DNA from: Chromobacterium phragmitis
GTDB taxonomy: Bacteria > Pseudomonadota > Gammaproteobacteria > Burkholderiales > Chromobacteriaceae
Reading direction: 5' to 3'
Assembly: GCF_003325475.1 (NCBI RefSeq)
Contig: NZ_CP029495.1
Coordinates: forward strand, 1,178,001 to 1,242,000
DNA: 64,000 bases
How positions within the stretch are numbered: the stretch's first letter is position 1; each line of letters opens with the position of its first letter. The position numbers were made by a program, and so were the translations under genes. The notes beneath the pieces were generated by a model that saw only the letters and a program-made list of their open reading frames with translations, had not been told where the DNA came from and ran no database searches. Positions 7,524 to 16,400 of this stretch are shown piece by piece.

Positions 7524-8918
7524 TTGAACGCCACCCATACCCGCCGGCGCGGCGCGCTGGCCTGCCTGTCGCTGTGCGTGCTGCTGTCCTCGTTGGGCAC
7601 CAGCATCGCCAATGTCGCCCTGCCCGAGCTGGCGCGGGCGTTCCACGCATCCTTCCAACACGTGCAATGGGTGGTGCTGGCCTATCTGCTGGCCGTCACC
7701 GCGCTGGTGGTCGGCGTCGGCCGGCTGGGCGACCTGATCGGCAAGCGCCGCCTGCTGCTGGCCGGCTGCCTGCTGTTCAGTCTGGCTTCGCTGGCCGCCG
7801 GCCTGGCCTCCTTCCGCTGGCTATTGGCCGCCCGCGCGCTGCAAGGCCTGGGCGCGGCGGCGATGCTGGCGCTGGCCATGGCCTTCGTCGCCGAAGTGGC
7901 GCCCAAGGCGCAAACCGGCCGCGCGATGGGCTGGCTGGGCAGCATGTCCGCCGTCGGCACCGCGCTCGGCCCCTCCGTGGGCGGCCTGTTGATCTCGGCC
8001 GGCGGCTGGCCGGCCGTCTTCCTCGCCCTCGCCCCGCCGGGCGCGGCCGCCTTCCTGCTGGCGCGGCGCAGCCTGCCGCCGGACGCGTCCGCGCCGCGGG
8101 CCGCTCGCTTCGACTACGCCGGCGCGTTGTGGCTGGCGCTGGCGCTGTCCGCTTACGCGCTGGCGATGACGCTGGGGCGGGGCCGTTTCGGTCTGCTCAA
8201 TCTGGCGCTGCTGCTGGCTGCCGCCATCGCAGCCGCCGCCTTCATCCGGGCGGAGGCCCGCTCTGCGCAGCCGCTGCTGCGGCTGGCCATGCTGCGCGAC
8301 CCGGCGCTGGCCGGCTCCCTGGCCGCTGGCGCGCTGGTGGCGGCGGTGATGATGGGCACGCTGGTCGTCGGCCCCTTTCACTTGTCTCGCGCGCTGGGCC
8401 TGGGCATGGCGGGCGTAGGCCTGGCCATGTCGGCCGGCCCGGCCGTGTCCGCGCTGTCCGGCATGCCGGCCGGCCTGCTGACCGACCGTTTCGGCGCCGA
8501 GCGCGTCAGCCTGCTGGGGCTGTGCGCCATGCTGGCCGGCTCCGTCCTGCTCGCCGCGCTGCCGGCCGGCGGCGGCCTCGCCGGCTATCTCGCCCCCCTG
8601 CTGACGCTGACCGTGGGCTACGCCGTGTTCCAGGCTGCCAACAACACGCTGGTGATGGCCGGCGTGCCCGCCGACAAGCGCGGCCTGGTTTCCGGCCTGC
8701 TCAATCTGGCGCGCAACCTGGGTCTGGTCACCGGCGCGGCGGCGCTGGGCGCGGTCTTCGCCGCCGCGGCGGGAACGTCTGTCGCCGACGCGCCGCCGAC
8801 CGCCATCGGCCAAGCCACCCGCGCAGCCTTCGCGGCGGCTACCTTGCTGCTGCTGGCCGCCATCGCCGCGCTGCGGCGCGGCAGACGGACGATGCCTGCC
8901 GAAGAAAGCGCCGGCTGA
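7524..8918 (+). CDS. MFS multidrug exporter, DHA2 (14-helix) family
   Basis: Inner-membrane proton-driven exporter of about 464 residues, like EmrB/QacA drug pumps. Hydrophobic segments continue from the first helix (LCVLLSSLGTSIANVALPEL) to residue 455, enough for 14 helices. Motif A is GVGRLGDLIGKRRLLLAG, and a motif-C-like GTALGPSVGGLLI follows. The likely start is a TTG at 7524 with GGAG seven bases upstream; earlier in-frame codons give an arginine-rich non-membrane leader unlike the family. It is divergent from the LysR gene. It could contribute to export of compounds, but it lies outside the polyketide cluster and nothing links the two directly. Confidence 0.85.
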   Translation: MNATHTRRRGALACLSLCVLLSSLGTSIANVALPELARAFHASFQHVQWVVLAYLLAVTALVVGVGRLGDLIGKRRLLLAGCLLFSLASLAAGLASFRWLLAARALQGLGAAAMLALAMAFVAEVAPKAQTGRAMGWLGSMSAVGTALGPSVGGLLISAGGWPAVFLALAPPGAAAFLLARRSLPPDASAPRAARFDYAGALWLALALSAYALAMTLGRGRFGLLNLALLLAAAIAAAAFIRAEARSAQPLLRLAMLRDPALAGSLAAGALVAAVMMGTLVVGPFHLSRALGLGMAGVGLAMSAGPAVSALSGMPAGLLTDRFGAERVSLLGLCAMLAGSVLLAALPAGGGLAGYLAPLLTLTVGYAVFQAANNTLVMAGVPADKRGLVSGLLNLARNLGLVTGAAALGAVFAAAAGTSVADAPPTAIGQATRAAFAAATLLLLAAIAALRRGRRTMPAEESAG

Positions 8919-9233
8919 CCCATCCGGCTCATTCGTCCGGATGCGACACCGCGCCTCGCGTCGAAGTCTGGCTCGCGGAACACCGTAGAATCGCCTAAGC
9001 GCTTGGGAACTTTGTCGAAACGCATTGGCACATCCTCATTCATCTCCGTGCGAATCCTCTCGTCGGCCGCCCCCCGTTCAGCGGCCTGATCAACGGCTAC
9101 GCCAGCAAGGTCAGAATCAGGTACGGAAAGGCCTGGTCGCCTATGATCTTGGCCACACCCAGCTTCCCCGGCCCAGCCGCCACCCACAACATCCGGCCCC
9201 GGCCGCTGGATGGGCTGCCGCGTGCCGGGATGC
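8919..9233. other. Intergenic stretch between exporter and hydrolase, no convincing gene
   Basis: 315 bp between convergent genes. A perfect 7-bp stem, CATCCGG at 8921-8927 with CCGGATG at 8937-8943, directly follows the exporter stop. It has no T-run, so it is only a possible terminator. A minus-strand frame ending at 9097 closes with a hydrophobic tail (DQAFPYLILTLLA) that could be the last helix of a decayed membrane protein, but the frame runs into the hydrolase gene and has no start signal. Nothing else is recognisable. Confidence 0.4.
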
Positions 9234-10139
9234 TTAGCGGAGATGCAAGCCGAACCAATCCAGCGCGGCCCCCATCGCCCGCTCCGCATGCGTCGTGTAC
9301 GGGTCGAAATGGCCGCCCGGCAGCAGGCACAGCCGCTTGGGCTCCCGCGCGCGCGCGTAAGCTTCCAGCGCCAGGTCCGTCGGCGTCACGGTGTCCTGTT
9401 CCGCGACCACCATCAACAAAGGCGTGGGGCCGACCCGCGCTATCCAGGCGCCGGGCTCGTATTCGCCAGCCATCTCGCTGGAGCGCAGCGTCACCCGATT
9501 ATCCCAATCCTCGGCCAAGGACCGGGCGGCGCCATAGAAAGCTTCCGCTTCCGCGCTGGGATAAATGCCGGCCTCGCCATCCTGCTGGATCACGCAGCGA
9601 TAGCGCGGGGGCTCGCCCCTATGCCGCGCCGCGCGGTCTTCCTCGAAAGCGGCGCGCACTTCTTGAATCCGCGGACCCGAACGGCGGAGCAATATCTCGT
9701 GGCCGCTGATGGTGGGCACCTGGGACACCACGCAGCGCACGCGGCGGTCCAGCGCGCCCACCATGATGGCATGCCCGCCGCTGAAACTGGTGCCCCACAC
9801 GCCGATGCGGGAGGCATCTATCTGCGGCAGGGCCGCCGCCCAGGTCATCACCTCGCGCATGTCGTCAACTTGCTCGCGCGGGTCGATCTCGCCGCGCGGC
9901 CCGCCGCCGCTGCGGCCGAAATTCCGATGATCGTAAAGCGCGACGGCGAAGCCTGCGCCGGCGAAACGCTCGGCGAACTTGTCGATATGCAGTTCCTTGA
10001 CCGCGGCGAAGCCGTGGCTCATCACGATCAGCGGCGCGCCCCGTCCAGACAGATGTCCGCCCGTCGGCAAATACAGCCAGCCGTCGAGTTCGACCCCGTT
10101 CGCCGGGATGCGGCGCGATTCACGCGTATATCCTGCCAT
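9234..10139 (-). CDS. Alpha/beta hydrolase
   Basis: Cytosolic alpha/beta-fold hydrolase of 301 residues, related to dienelactone-hydrolase and acetyl-xylan-esterase type enzymes. Visible features are an oxyanion segment VMSHGFAAVKE, the DHRNFGRSGG loop, a nucleophile elbow WGTSFSGGH with the serine in GTS, the acid Asp in VVAEQDTVTP and the catalytic His in PGGHFDPY. The ATG at 10139 has GGAGG immediately upstream (4-bp spacing) and gives MAGYTRESRR. The AraC regulator ends about 90 bp before it on the same strand, so the two may form an operon. The substrate cannot be predicted; ester or peptide-like amide substrates are both possible. Confidence 0.85.
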   Translation of the reverse strand: MAGYTRESRRIPANGVELDGWLYLPTGGHLSGRGAPLIVMSHGFAAVKELHIDKFAERFAGAGFAVALYDHRNFGRSGGGPRGEIDPREQVDDMREVMTWAAALPQIDASRIGVWGTSFSGGHAIMVGALDRRVRCVVSQVPTISGHEILLRRSGPRIQEVRAAFEEDRAARHRGEPPRYRCVIQQDGEAGIYPSAEAEAFYGAARSLAEDWDNRVTLRSSEMAGEYEPGAWIARVGPTPLLMVVAEQDTVTPTDLALEAYARAREPKRLCLLPGGHFDPYTTHAERAMGAALDWFGLHLR

Positions 10140-10231
10140 GCGGCCTCCAAAGCACATGCGTTGCAAAGGCCTCTAGCGTAGATCGCATGGCCTGCCGGCG
10201 CTTGCTCCCGGCGGCCAGACACTTGCTCGAA

Positions 10232-11047
10232 TCAGCCAAGCGGCTTGTGAAACGCGCCGGGAGGGCGTCCGGTCAAGCGCCGGAACGCGGCGGTGAAGGC
10301 GCTGATGGAGAGATAGCCCAGATCCGCGGAGACGCGCGCTACCGCCTCTCCCTGCTCCAGCCGCGGAATGGCGGCGAAGATTCTGGCCTGCTGGCGCCAC
10401 TTCGAAAAGCTCATGCCGAATTCGGCCAGAAACAGCCGGGACAGCGTCCGCGGCGATGCCCCCGCCCATTGGCCCCAGGCTGCCAGCGTGCGGTCGTCGC
10501 CCGGGTCTCGCAGCAAGCGCTGGCAGACCTTGCGCAGGCGGCCATCGCGGGGCGCCCTCCATTGCGGCGGCTGCGCCTGGGCCAGCCGGATTTCATCCAG
10601 CAACAGCTGCAGCAAATGGGCGTCGCGGCTGCAAGCCGCATCCCGCTCCACCGCGGGAGCATGCAGGATCAGTTCGCGCAGCAACGGCGAAACCGCCAGG
10701 CTGACCGGTCGCTCGGGCAGCCCCGGCGAGCAGGCCTGCGCAGCCAGATACACAGTCCGCAGCTCCACCGCGCCCCGCGCCAGCAGCCGATGCGGCATGC
10801 CTGCGGGCACCCACAACGCCTGCTGCGGCGAAATGGTCCAGAAACCGGCCTCGCAGCGCAGCTCCATCACCCCGCTGGCCGCGTACACCAGCTGCGCGCC
10901 CTCATGCCAGTGCGCCGGGGTTTCGTAATGGTCTGGATAATGGCGGGAGACGGGCTGAAGGGCGATATCCCCGCTAGGGAAGACCGGAAGATGAATGGGA
11001 AGCAGCATGGCGGAATAGAAGTGAATGGCGGCTATTGGCCCGATCAT
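10232..11047 (-). CDS. AraC-family transcriptional regulator
   Basis: Regulator of about 271 residues. An N-terminal cupin-like sensor contains HWHEGAQLVYAASGVMEL and VPAGMPHRL, and the C-terminal AraC double helix-turn-helix includes TLAAWGQWAGASPRTLSRLF and a second helix pair near ADLGYLSISAFTAAF. It resembles regulators that sense a small molecule through the cupin domain and control a nearby enzyme, here probably the downstream hydrolase. The start is uncertain: ATG at 11047 is chosen, ATG at 11008 and TTG at 11089 are alternatives, and none has a strong ribosome-binding site. Confidence 0.82.
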   Translation of the reverse strand: MIGPIAAIHFYSAMLLPIHLPVFPSGDIALQPVSRHYPDHYETPAHWHEGAQLVYAASGVMELRCEAGFWTISPQQALWVPAGMPHRLLARGAVELRTVYLAAQACSPGLPERPVSLAVSPLLRELILHAPAVERDAACSRDAHLLQLLLDEIRLAQAQPPQWRAPRDGRLRKVCQRLLRDPGDDRTLAAWGQWAGASPRTLSRLFLAEFGMSFSKWRQQARIFAAIPRLEQGEAVARVSADLGYLSISAFTAAFRRLTGRPPGAFHKPLG

Positions 11048-11370
11048 CTCAAACTGACGGACAGGCTTCAATCCAATACATCCACGCAACCGCGCGCTGA
11101 GCTGCTGTCGGATGACCCGTTCAAATCAAATCATGGGTTTCCCATAATTTTCTATAAAGCAGCCCCAAGCATGAGCGGCCTCTGCTAGCGATTGATCAAC
11201 GACACAACTCCCCGCGTCTCCCAAACACAAATCTCCCCGCACAAGGAGGATGCCCAAGGAGGGCTGGCGACTGGTTCTCGGCCATAGCGGCCACATGGGT
11301 TGGAGACATTAATCGGCTGCTTTGTGGAATACACCAGTCGCAGGAAAGTGCCTACGAGAGCGGGGGCAAT
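11048..11370. other. Non-coding stretch upstream of AraC gene, next to the IS fragment
   Basis: 323 bp with no supported gene. The AraC-proximal half is AT-richer (about 11120-11160) and should hold the AraC promoter. The half near 11200-11350 has the look of insertion-sequence flank: stop codons in all frames and continuity with the IS5-type fragment. No second inverted terminal repeat matching the one at 11630-11648 was found here. Confidence 0.4.
11133..11145. promoter_or_regulatory. Small perfect dyad upstream of the AraC gene
   Basis: ATGGG-TTT-CCCAT lies in an AT-rich segment about 90 bp upstream of the AraC start. It could be an autoregulatory operator. The evidence is limited to symmetry and position. 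Confidence 0.25.
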
Positions 11371-11598
11371 TCAGCCGATGGTTTGCCGTAAAGGCAATCC
11401 AAACAGGTTCTTGATGGTGAGACAGAACTGGCTAGCCACATCGCTATAGGTCTGTGTCCGTCCGCGCGCCCCCCGTGGCGTCGCCCGCCACGACATGCTC
11501 GTGTCCAGCCAGGCGGACAGAGAGCCGCGTTGGATCAGGGCTTGGTTGTAGGCTTTCCCGTTGGCCGTTCGGTAACGTTTCGGAGCGAGCTTGGTCAT
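11371..11598 (-). pseudogene. IS5-family transposase, N-terminal fragment
   Basis: 75 residues matching the N-terminus of IS5-family (IS903/IS1031-like) transposases: it starts MTKLAPKRYRTANGKAYNQA and continues with RGSLSAWLD and QFCLTIKNLFGLPLRQT. Full-length proteins of this family are about 310-330 residues and continue with the catalytic DDE domain. Here the frame stops at TGA (11371-11373) before any catalytic residue, so the gene is inactive. Confidence 0.8.
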
Positions 11599-11648
11599 GC
11601 CGCTATCTTACCAAGCTGCGACGGGGGAGGATTTGTGCAACAGCGCCC
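11371..11648 (-). mobile_element. IS5-family insertion sequence remnant
   Basis: One end of an IS5-type element. The minus-strand sequence starting at 11648 begins GGGCGCTGTTGCACAAAT, matching the typical IS5-family terminal repeat (GG...TGTTGCACAAA). The transposase start lies about 50 bp inside it. The element breaks off after about 280 bp and no opposite terminal repeat was found. It separates ordinary genes from the polyketide cluster, consistent with past rearrangement or acquisition at this edge. Confidence 0.7.
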
Positions 11649-11676
11649 ACCGGGACCGCCATGTTTTTTTACGGAT

Positions 11677-11731
11677 GGCCGCCGAGACGGCGGCCTCCTC
11701 CTCTCAGGGCGGCCGGCCTCCCCGGCCGCCC
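11677..11731 (-). terminator. Tandem GC-rich hairpins downstream of the P450, possible cluster terminator
   Basis: Two perfect inverted repeats follow the P450 stop codon (11752) on the minus strand. GGGCGGCCGG pairs with CCGGCCGCCC at 11707-11731 (10-bp stem, 5-nt loop), and GGCCGCCG pairs with CGGCGGCC at 11677-11695 (8-bp stem, 3-nt loop). On the minus strand no T-run follows (ATCCGTAAAAAAAC), so these are not classical intrinsic terminators. They may slow polymerase or protect the 3' end. Confidence 0.4.
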
Positions 11732-11751
11732 GGCTTCAATGGTGAAAACCG

Positions 11752-13200
11752 TCAGGCTGGAGACCGAGCATCCTCCCGTTCTTCCTCCCGCCCGAACACG
11801 AGGGACCCGGACTCCCGCGGGCGCTTTGGCAGGGGAATGGCCTTGACTCGGAAATTATCGGGCACCGCCGACGCCATGAACACTTCCTCTACCGCCTCCC
11901 CATCGACGATTTCCAGCTTGAAATGCTTCACCAGCATAGCGATAGCGAGTTTCAGCTCGATATTGGACAATGGCGCGCCGGGGCACACCCTTGGCCCGTA
12001 GCCGAACGGAAACTGCGTCTGGCGCGCGTCCTTCAGACTGGCCAGCGATCCGTCCTCGTTCAACCAGCGCCGCGGATCGAACACCATGTCACGCGCCGTA
12101 TCCATGATTCCGTTCACTCGGGTCAGCGCGAAGACGCGGGTTCCCCTGTCGACATGCAACTCTCCCACCTCGGTGTCCTCCAGCGCCTCCAGCACCAGAG
12201 CAGGCACCGTCGAGCGGATGCGGAACGTTTCCTCGATCACCGCCTCCGTCAGCGGCAGGCTCTCAATCGCATCGTAATCGACGGTTTCCAGGTCGAAATC
12301 GCACAGTTCTTCGCGCAAGCGCTGTTGCAGCACCTCATCCTGGCTCAGATAAAAACAGATCCAGCTCAGCATCGCCGCCGTGCTGCCCTCGCTGCCCAAA
12401 ACCAGAATCATCATGTTGGCGAACAATTCGTCGTCGGTCAGCGTGGCGTCGTCCCCTTCGGACGCGGCCAGCATCGTATGCAGGATGCAGTGCTCCCCCA
12501 AATCTTCGCCTCGCTTCATCCTGGCCCTGACATCGTGCGCGATGCCGGTGACCATGTCCCTGAGCTCCTGGATCGACCCGTCGAACCTCCGGTCGACCGG
12601 CATCTTCACCAGCCGCCAATACGGCACCAGGCTGCGCAGGCGCTTATTCATGGTATGAACGACGTTGTGGAAGGTATGCAGGACATGGTTGTCGTCGTCG
12701 GCGAGGTTGTTCAGGTCGACGCCGAACACCAGCAAGCAACCGACATCGACCGTGAAACGCCGGAAATCATGGCGGATTTCCAGCGGTTCGCCATTCGACT
12801 TTTGCAGACGGTCGCGCAACTGCAATGCCTTGCGGGCGATCTGTGGAACGAATGGAACAAGAGTGTGCTTCGTGAATGCCGGCTGCATCATCCGCCGTTG
12901 ACGGCGCCACGCCTCGCCTTCTTTGGTGAACACGCTGCTGAATCCGACCTCGTCGAATATCTTCGACATCTCACGCATCCGGCGAAATTGCGTCGGTCTC
13001 TCCTTCAGTACGCACCTCACATCCTCGGGCCGGCTGAGCACAATGAATTTCAAGGGGCCCAGCTGAAACCGGAAGGGTTCCTGCCTGTACTCCCGCGCCC
13101 ACTTTTCAAGCGTCAGGTGAAGTCCCTTTTTATCGAGCTGATGTGCGTTGCCCAGAAAGGGCAAGCTGGGTGGCGCAGGCAAATCATTGAAGCGTTTCAT
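11752..13200 (-). CDS. Cytochrome P450 (tailoring oxygenase of the polyketide cluster)
   Basis: Heme-thiolate monooxygenase of 482 residues, soluble and bacterial in type, with the N-terminus MKRFNDLPAPPSLPFLGNAH. The heme-binding loop FGYGPRVCPGAP carries the Cys ligand, and the K-helix ExxR is in EETFRIRSTVP. The I-helix reads ILVLGSEGSTAAML: the usual acid-Thr pair of (A/G)Gx(D/E)T is replaced by Gly-Ser, which is unusual. The ATG at 13200 has AAGGA five bases before it; the open frame continues up to 13413 but lacks P450 character. It starts 273 bp after the last PKS gene on the same strand, so it is probably the last gene of the cluster and oxidises the released or carrier-bound polyketide. 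Redox partners are not encoded in the window. Confidence 0.9.
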   Translation of the reverse strand: MKRFNDLPAPPSLPFLGNAHQLDKKGLHLTLEKWAREYRQEPFRFQLGPLKFIVLSRPEDVRCVLKERPTQFRRMREMSKIFDEVGFSSVFTKEGEAWRRQRRMMQPAFTKHTLVPFVPQIARKALQLRDRLQKSNGEPLEIRHDFRRFTVDVGCLLVFGVDLNNLADDDNHVLHTFHNVVHTMNKRLRSLVPYWRLVKMPVDRRFDGSIQELRDMVTGIAHDVRARMKRGEDLGEHCILHTMLAASEGDDATLTDDELFANMMILVLGSEGSTAAMLSWICFYLSQDEVLQQRLREELCDFDLETVDYDAIESLPLTEAVIEETFRIRSTVPALVLEALEDTEVGELHVDRGTRVFALTRVNGIMDTARDMVFDPRRWLNEDGSLASLKDARQTQFPFGYGPRVCPGAPLSNIELKLAIAMLVKHFKLEIVDGEAVEEVFMASAVPDNFRVKAIPLPKRPRESGSLVFGREEEREDARSPA

Positions 13201-13438
13201 GTTATTCCTTTGCATCTGGTCCAGCAAAACAATTGCTTTTGTTTCAGAGCGAGTCGAAAGCCGGTGAGCAACTGCCTCCGTTTCGCTCCATGCGTCCTTT
13301 TCCGTCAAAACCTCCTTCCAAACGATGAAAAACCGGAACTCCCGGGTCCGATCAGTGCGCCCGCAGATCAAGCCGTCCATGTATCCGCGCGGCGGTCCGC
13401 GCGTTGCGAACATCCCGCTCCCTGCCGGCCCCGGGCAA

Positions 13439-13461
13439 GCGGACGGGGCCTGTCCGTCCGC
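13439..13461. other. GC-rich inverted repeat after the last PKS gene
   Basis: GCGGACGG at 13439-13446 pairs with CCGTCCGC at 13454-13461 (8-bp stem, 7-nt loop), 13 bp downstream of the last PKS stop. The T-run (13466-13470) is on the wrong side for minus-strand termination and would fit only a plus-strand transcript. It may separate P450 expression from the PKS message. Confidence 0.3.
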
Positions 13462-13473
13462 CGCCTTTTTGCG

Positions 13474-16400
13474 TCAGGCGTGATCGATCAACGGCTCCTG
13501 GCCGCGCCTCTCCGCGGAAGATGGCTCGCTCAGCTTCCCGCCGACGAACGACACCACCTCCCGCATGCACTGATCAGAGTCCATGAACAGGTGATTGCCC
13601 TCGAAGCGCAGCAATTCAAACCCGGCATTGCCCAGCTTCCGCCATGCGCGGACATCGCTCTCTTCCACCTGGATATCCTGAACGCCGTGCAGCGCGGAAA
13701 TAGGAATAGGCAGCGGAGGGACACGCTGCATCCGGAAGGCTTCGACCATCTCGAACGTCGCCACCAGCGAAGGCAGCTGGGCATGGATCAGGTCACGGCT
13801 GAAATTGAACAATCCAGCCTCGCGCATCGAATGCTCCAGCGCGTCGATCAACGTCGCGATCAACGGACCGGCGTTCGGTTCGCAAATATCGTCTAGCGTC
13901 GGCATCCGCGGCAGGCCGTGCCGGACATAGGTGGCGCGCATGTCGCGGATCACCGGGTTCTCGCCGGCGCCCGGCGCCGAAAAAGCCGCAGCGAACAGAT
14001 GCCGGGGCAGCGGCAAGCCCGATGCCCGCAGGTGCAGGCTCCAGACATAGGCCATCAGCGCCCCGGCGCTGTGGCCGTAGACCGCGAATGGCTGGTCCAG
14101 CTCGTCGCCCAGCATCTGGGTGAGCGTCGACGCCACCGTCCACACGTCCTGCACCGGGCGTTCCCGCCAGCGGTCGCCCCGTCCGGGCAACTCGATCGGC
14201 CGGACCTCGACGTGATCCGGCATCAGCTCCTGCCAGCCCTTGAACACCGTCGTCGGCATGTGCGCGTAAGGGAAGCAATAGAGCCTGATGCGGGACTGCT
14301 TGCGCGCTTGTCCGCGCACCCAGGCCGCTCGCTCGCGCGACCATGGCGCCAGCGCGGTGAACGGCGCGAAGCCTTCTGTCTCCGCCTCGGCGGGGGCCGC
14401 CGCCGGCTTGATCCGCGCGGGCGGGACGGCCCCGTCCAAGCGGACGATCAGATCGCGCAACGTCGCCTGGAACAGGTTCTTGACCGTCAGACTCTGCTCG
14501 TCGAGTTGCTGCTGAAGCTTCATCAACATCAGAGAATCCATGCCCAGCTCGAGCAGCGCCTTGTCGAGGTCGATGTCGGCCGCGTCGCAATCGAGCAAGC
14601 CGGCGACGACGGCCAACAGCCCGGCCGAGCTCGGCGCGCCGCCATCGGCGAACAGCGAATCCAGTTTGCTGGACGCCGCCTCGTTGCCGCCCCCGAGCTG
14701 CAGCAGTTCGGCCAGCGCGCAGGCCACGACGCTGTCGCCATCGCTGTCGACCACCGCCCACGCGGTGGAGAAGCGCCGCGCGCCGGCGTCCGCGGCTGAC
14801 GGCAGCAGGATGCTGACCAGCCGATAGTCGCCGCCGCTCGCGAGCCTGCCGTTCAGGCGGATGTTTTCCATCGCCGTCGTCATGTAAGGCGTGCGGCCGT
14901 CGGTATCGGCCAGCAGGATGGACGGCTGCAGCGCGGCGTCGAGGAAGCCCGGATGCGCGCCCAGACCGTAGTCTTCCCGGCCGAAGTCCAGCCGCAGCGA
15001 AGCGAGGCTGAATCCGTCATGGAAGCGGCACTCCCGCACCGCCCGCACATGGCCGTGCGCCGGGAAGCCCATTTCCGTATAGCGGCGGTAGAAGCCATCC
15101 TCGTCCAGCGCGCGGCTCGGCACCGCGACGCCGCTCAGGATGGACGCCATCCTCCGCTCGCTGGGCTCCTGAGCCGGCGCCTCGGCGGCGGCATCTACGC
15201 TCGCCTCGGCCGTGGTCGTCCACGCCGAGCCGCCCGCCGCCTCCGGCCGATAGCTGAACGTCACGCGGTAGCCGGCCGCGCCCAGGTCCTTGACGACGAT
15301 CCGGACCTGGGTATCGGCGTGCGCAGATATCAGAAGCGGCACCCGGAACTCGAAGCGGCGGACGTTCAACCGCGCCCTGCCGAAATGGCCGGTGAAAATC
15401 CGGTAGATCGCGTCAAGATAGAAACCGACATGGAAATTGCCGGTGTCGGCCAGCCCAGGCTCGCCGGGGCGCAGCGCCAGGTCGAAGCGCAACTCTTCAG
15501 CCGGGCTTTCCACCCGGACCAGGCCGAGGAAAGGCTCCGCCGCCGGCATGGGAGCCGGCTGCGAAGAGACCGTCCGGGTTGCCGCGGCCTCAGCCAGGAT
15601 CGCCTCGTCCCGGACGCGGATCCAGTAGGACTTCATCGCCAGGCCATGCGGCGGGTAGCCGTCGATGAAGCGCCGCGTACGGTCGCCGTCGTCCGGCCCC
15701 GCAGGCTCGTCGTCGACCGAGGCCAGCACGACATGGCCGTTGACGCCGCCGAAACCGAAGGAGCTCACGCCCGCGACGCGGTTCGGTCCGCTCCAACGGG
15801 TGGGTTCGCTCGGAAAAACGAAACCGGGCTCGGCGATCTTGAGCAGCGGATTGACCGTTTGCAGGTGCCGGTTGGCCGGTATCGTCTCCAGATGCAGGCA
15901 GAGCGCCGCCTTGATCACGCTGGCGATGCCGGCCGCCGGTTCCAGATGGCCGATATTGGTCTTCAGGCAGCCGAGCACGCAGGGCTTCCCGGCATCGCGG
16001 CCGGCATTCACCACATTTCCCAGCGCCTCGATCTCCACCGGATCGCCCAGATAGGTGCCGGTGCCATGCGTCTCGATATAGCCAGCCTGCGACGGTTCGA
16101 ATCCCGCGCGCTCGAACGCGCGGCGGATCACCGTTTCCTGCGCCAAGCCGTTCGGCGCCGTCATGCCGTTGCTCTTGCCGTCCTGGTTGATGGCCGTGCC
16201 CGCGATGGCCGCGTAGATTTTCCGCGCCGGATCGCGCTTGCGGCGCGAACGGGCGTCGCCCAGCCGCTGCAGCACGATCATGCCCACGCCCTCGCCCGGC
16301 ACATAGCCGTCCGCGCCCCTGTCGAAAGTATGGCAGCGGCCGGTCGGCGACAACATGCCGGCATCCTGCAGCAACCGCGTCAGGCGCGGGTTCAGATTGA

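Noticed and set aside
9097..9330. Small minus-strand frame ending in a hydrophobic tail
   Set aside because: It overlaps the hydrolase coding region in another frame, has no ribosome-binding site and matches no family with confidence.
13439..13470. Hairpin plus T-run as an intrinsic terminator for the PKS genes
   Set aside because: The T-run follows the stem only on the plus strand, where there is no gene; on the PKS strand the run precedes the stem.
13530..14300. GHSAG motif as an acyltransferase domain
   Set aside because: The surrounding sequence is a thioesterase (ELPGRGDR, C-terminal NHLFMD) and it sits at the very end after an ACP. No AT-type domain follows any KS.
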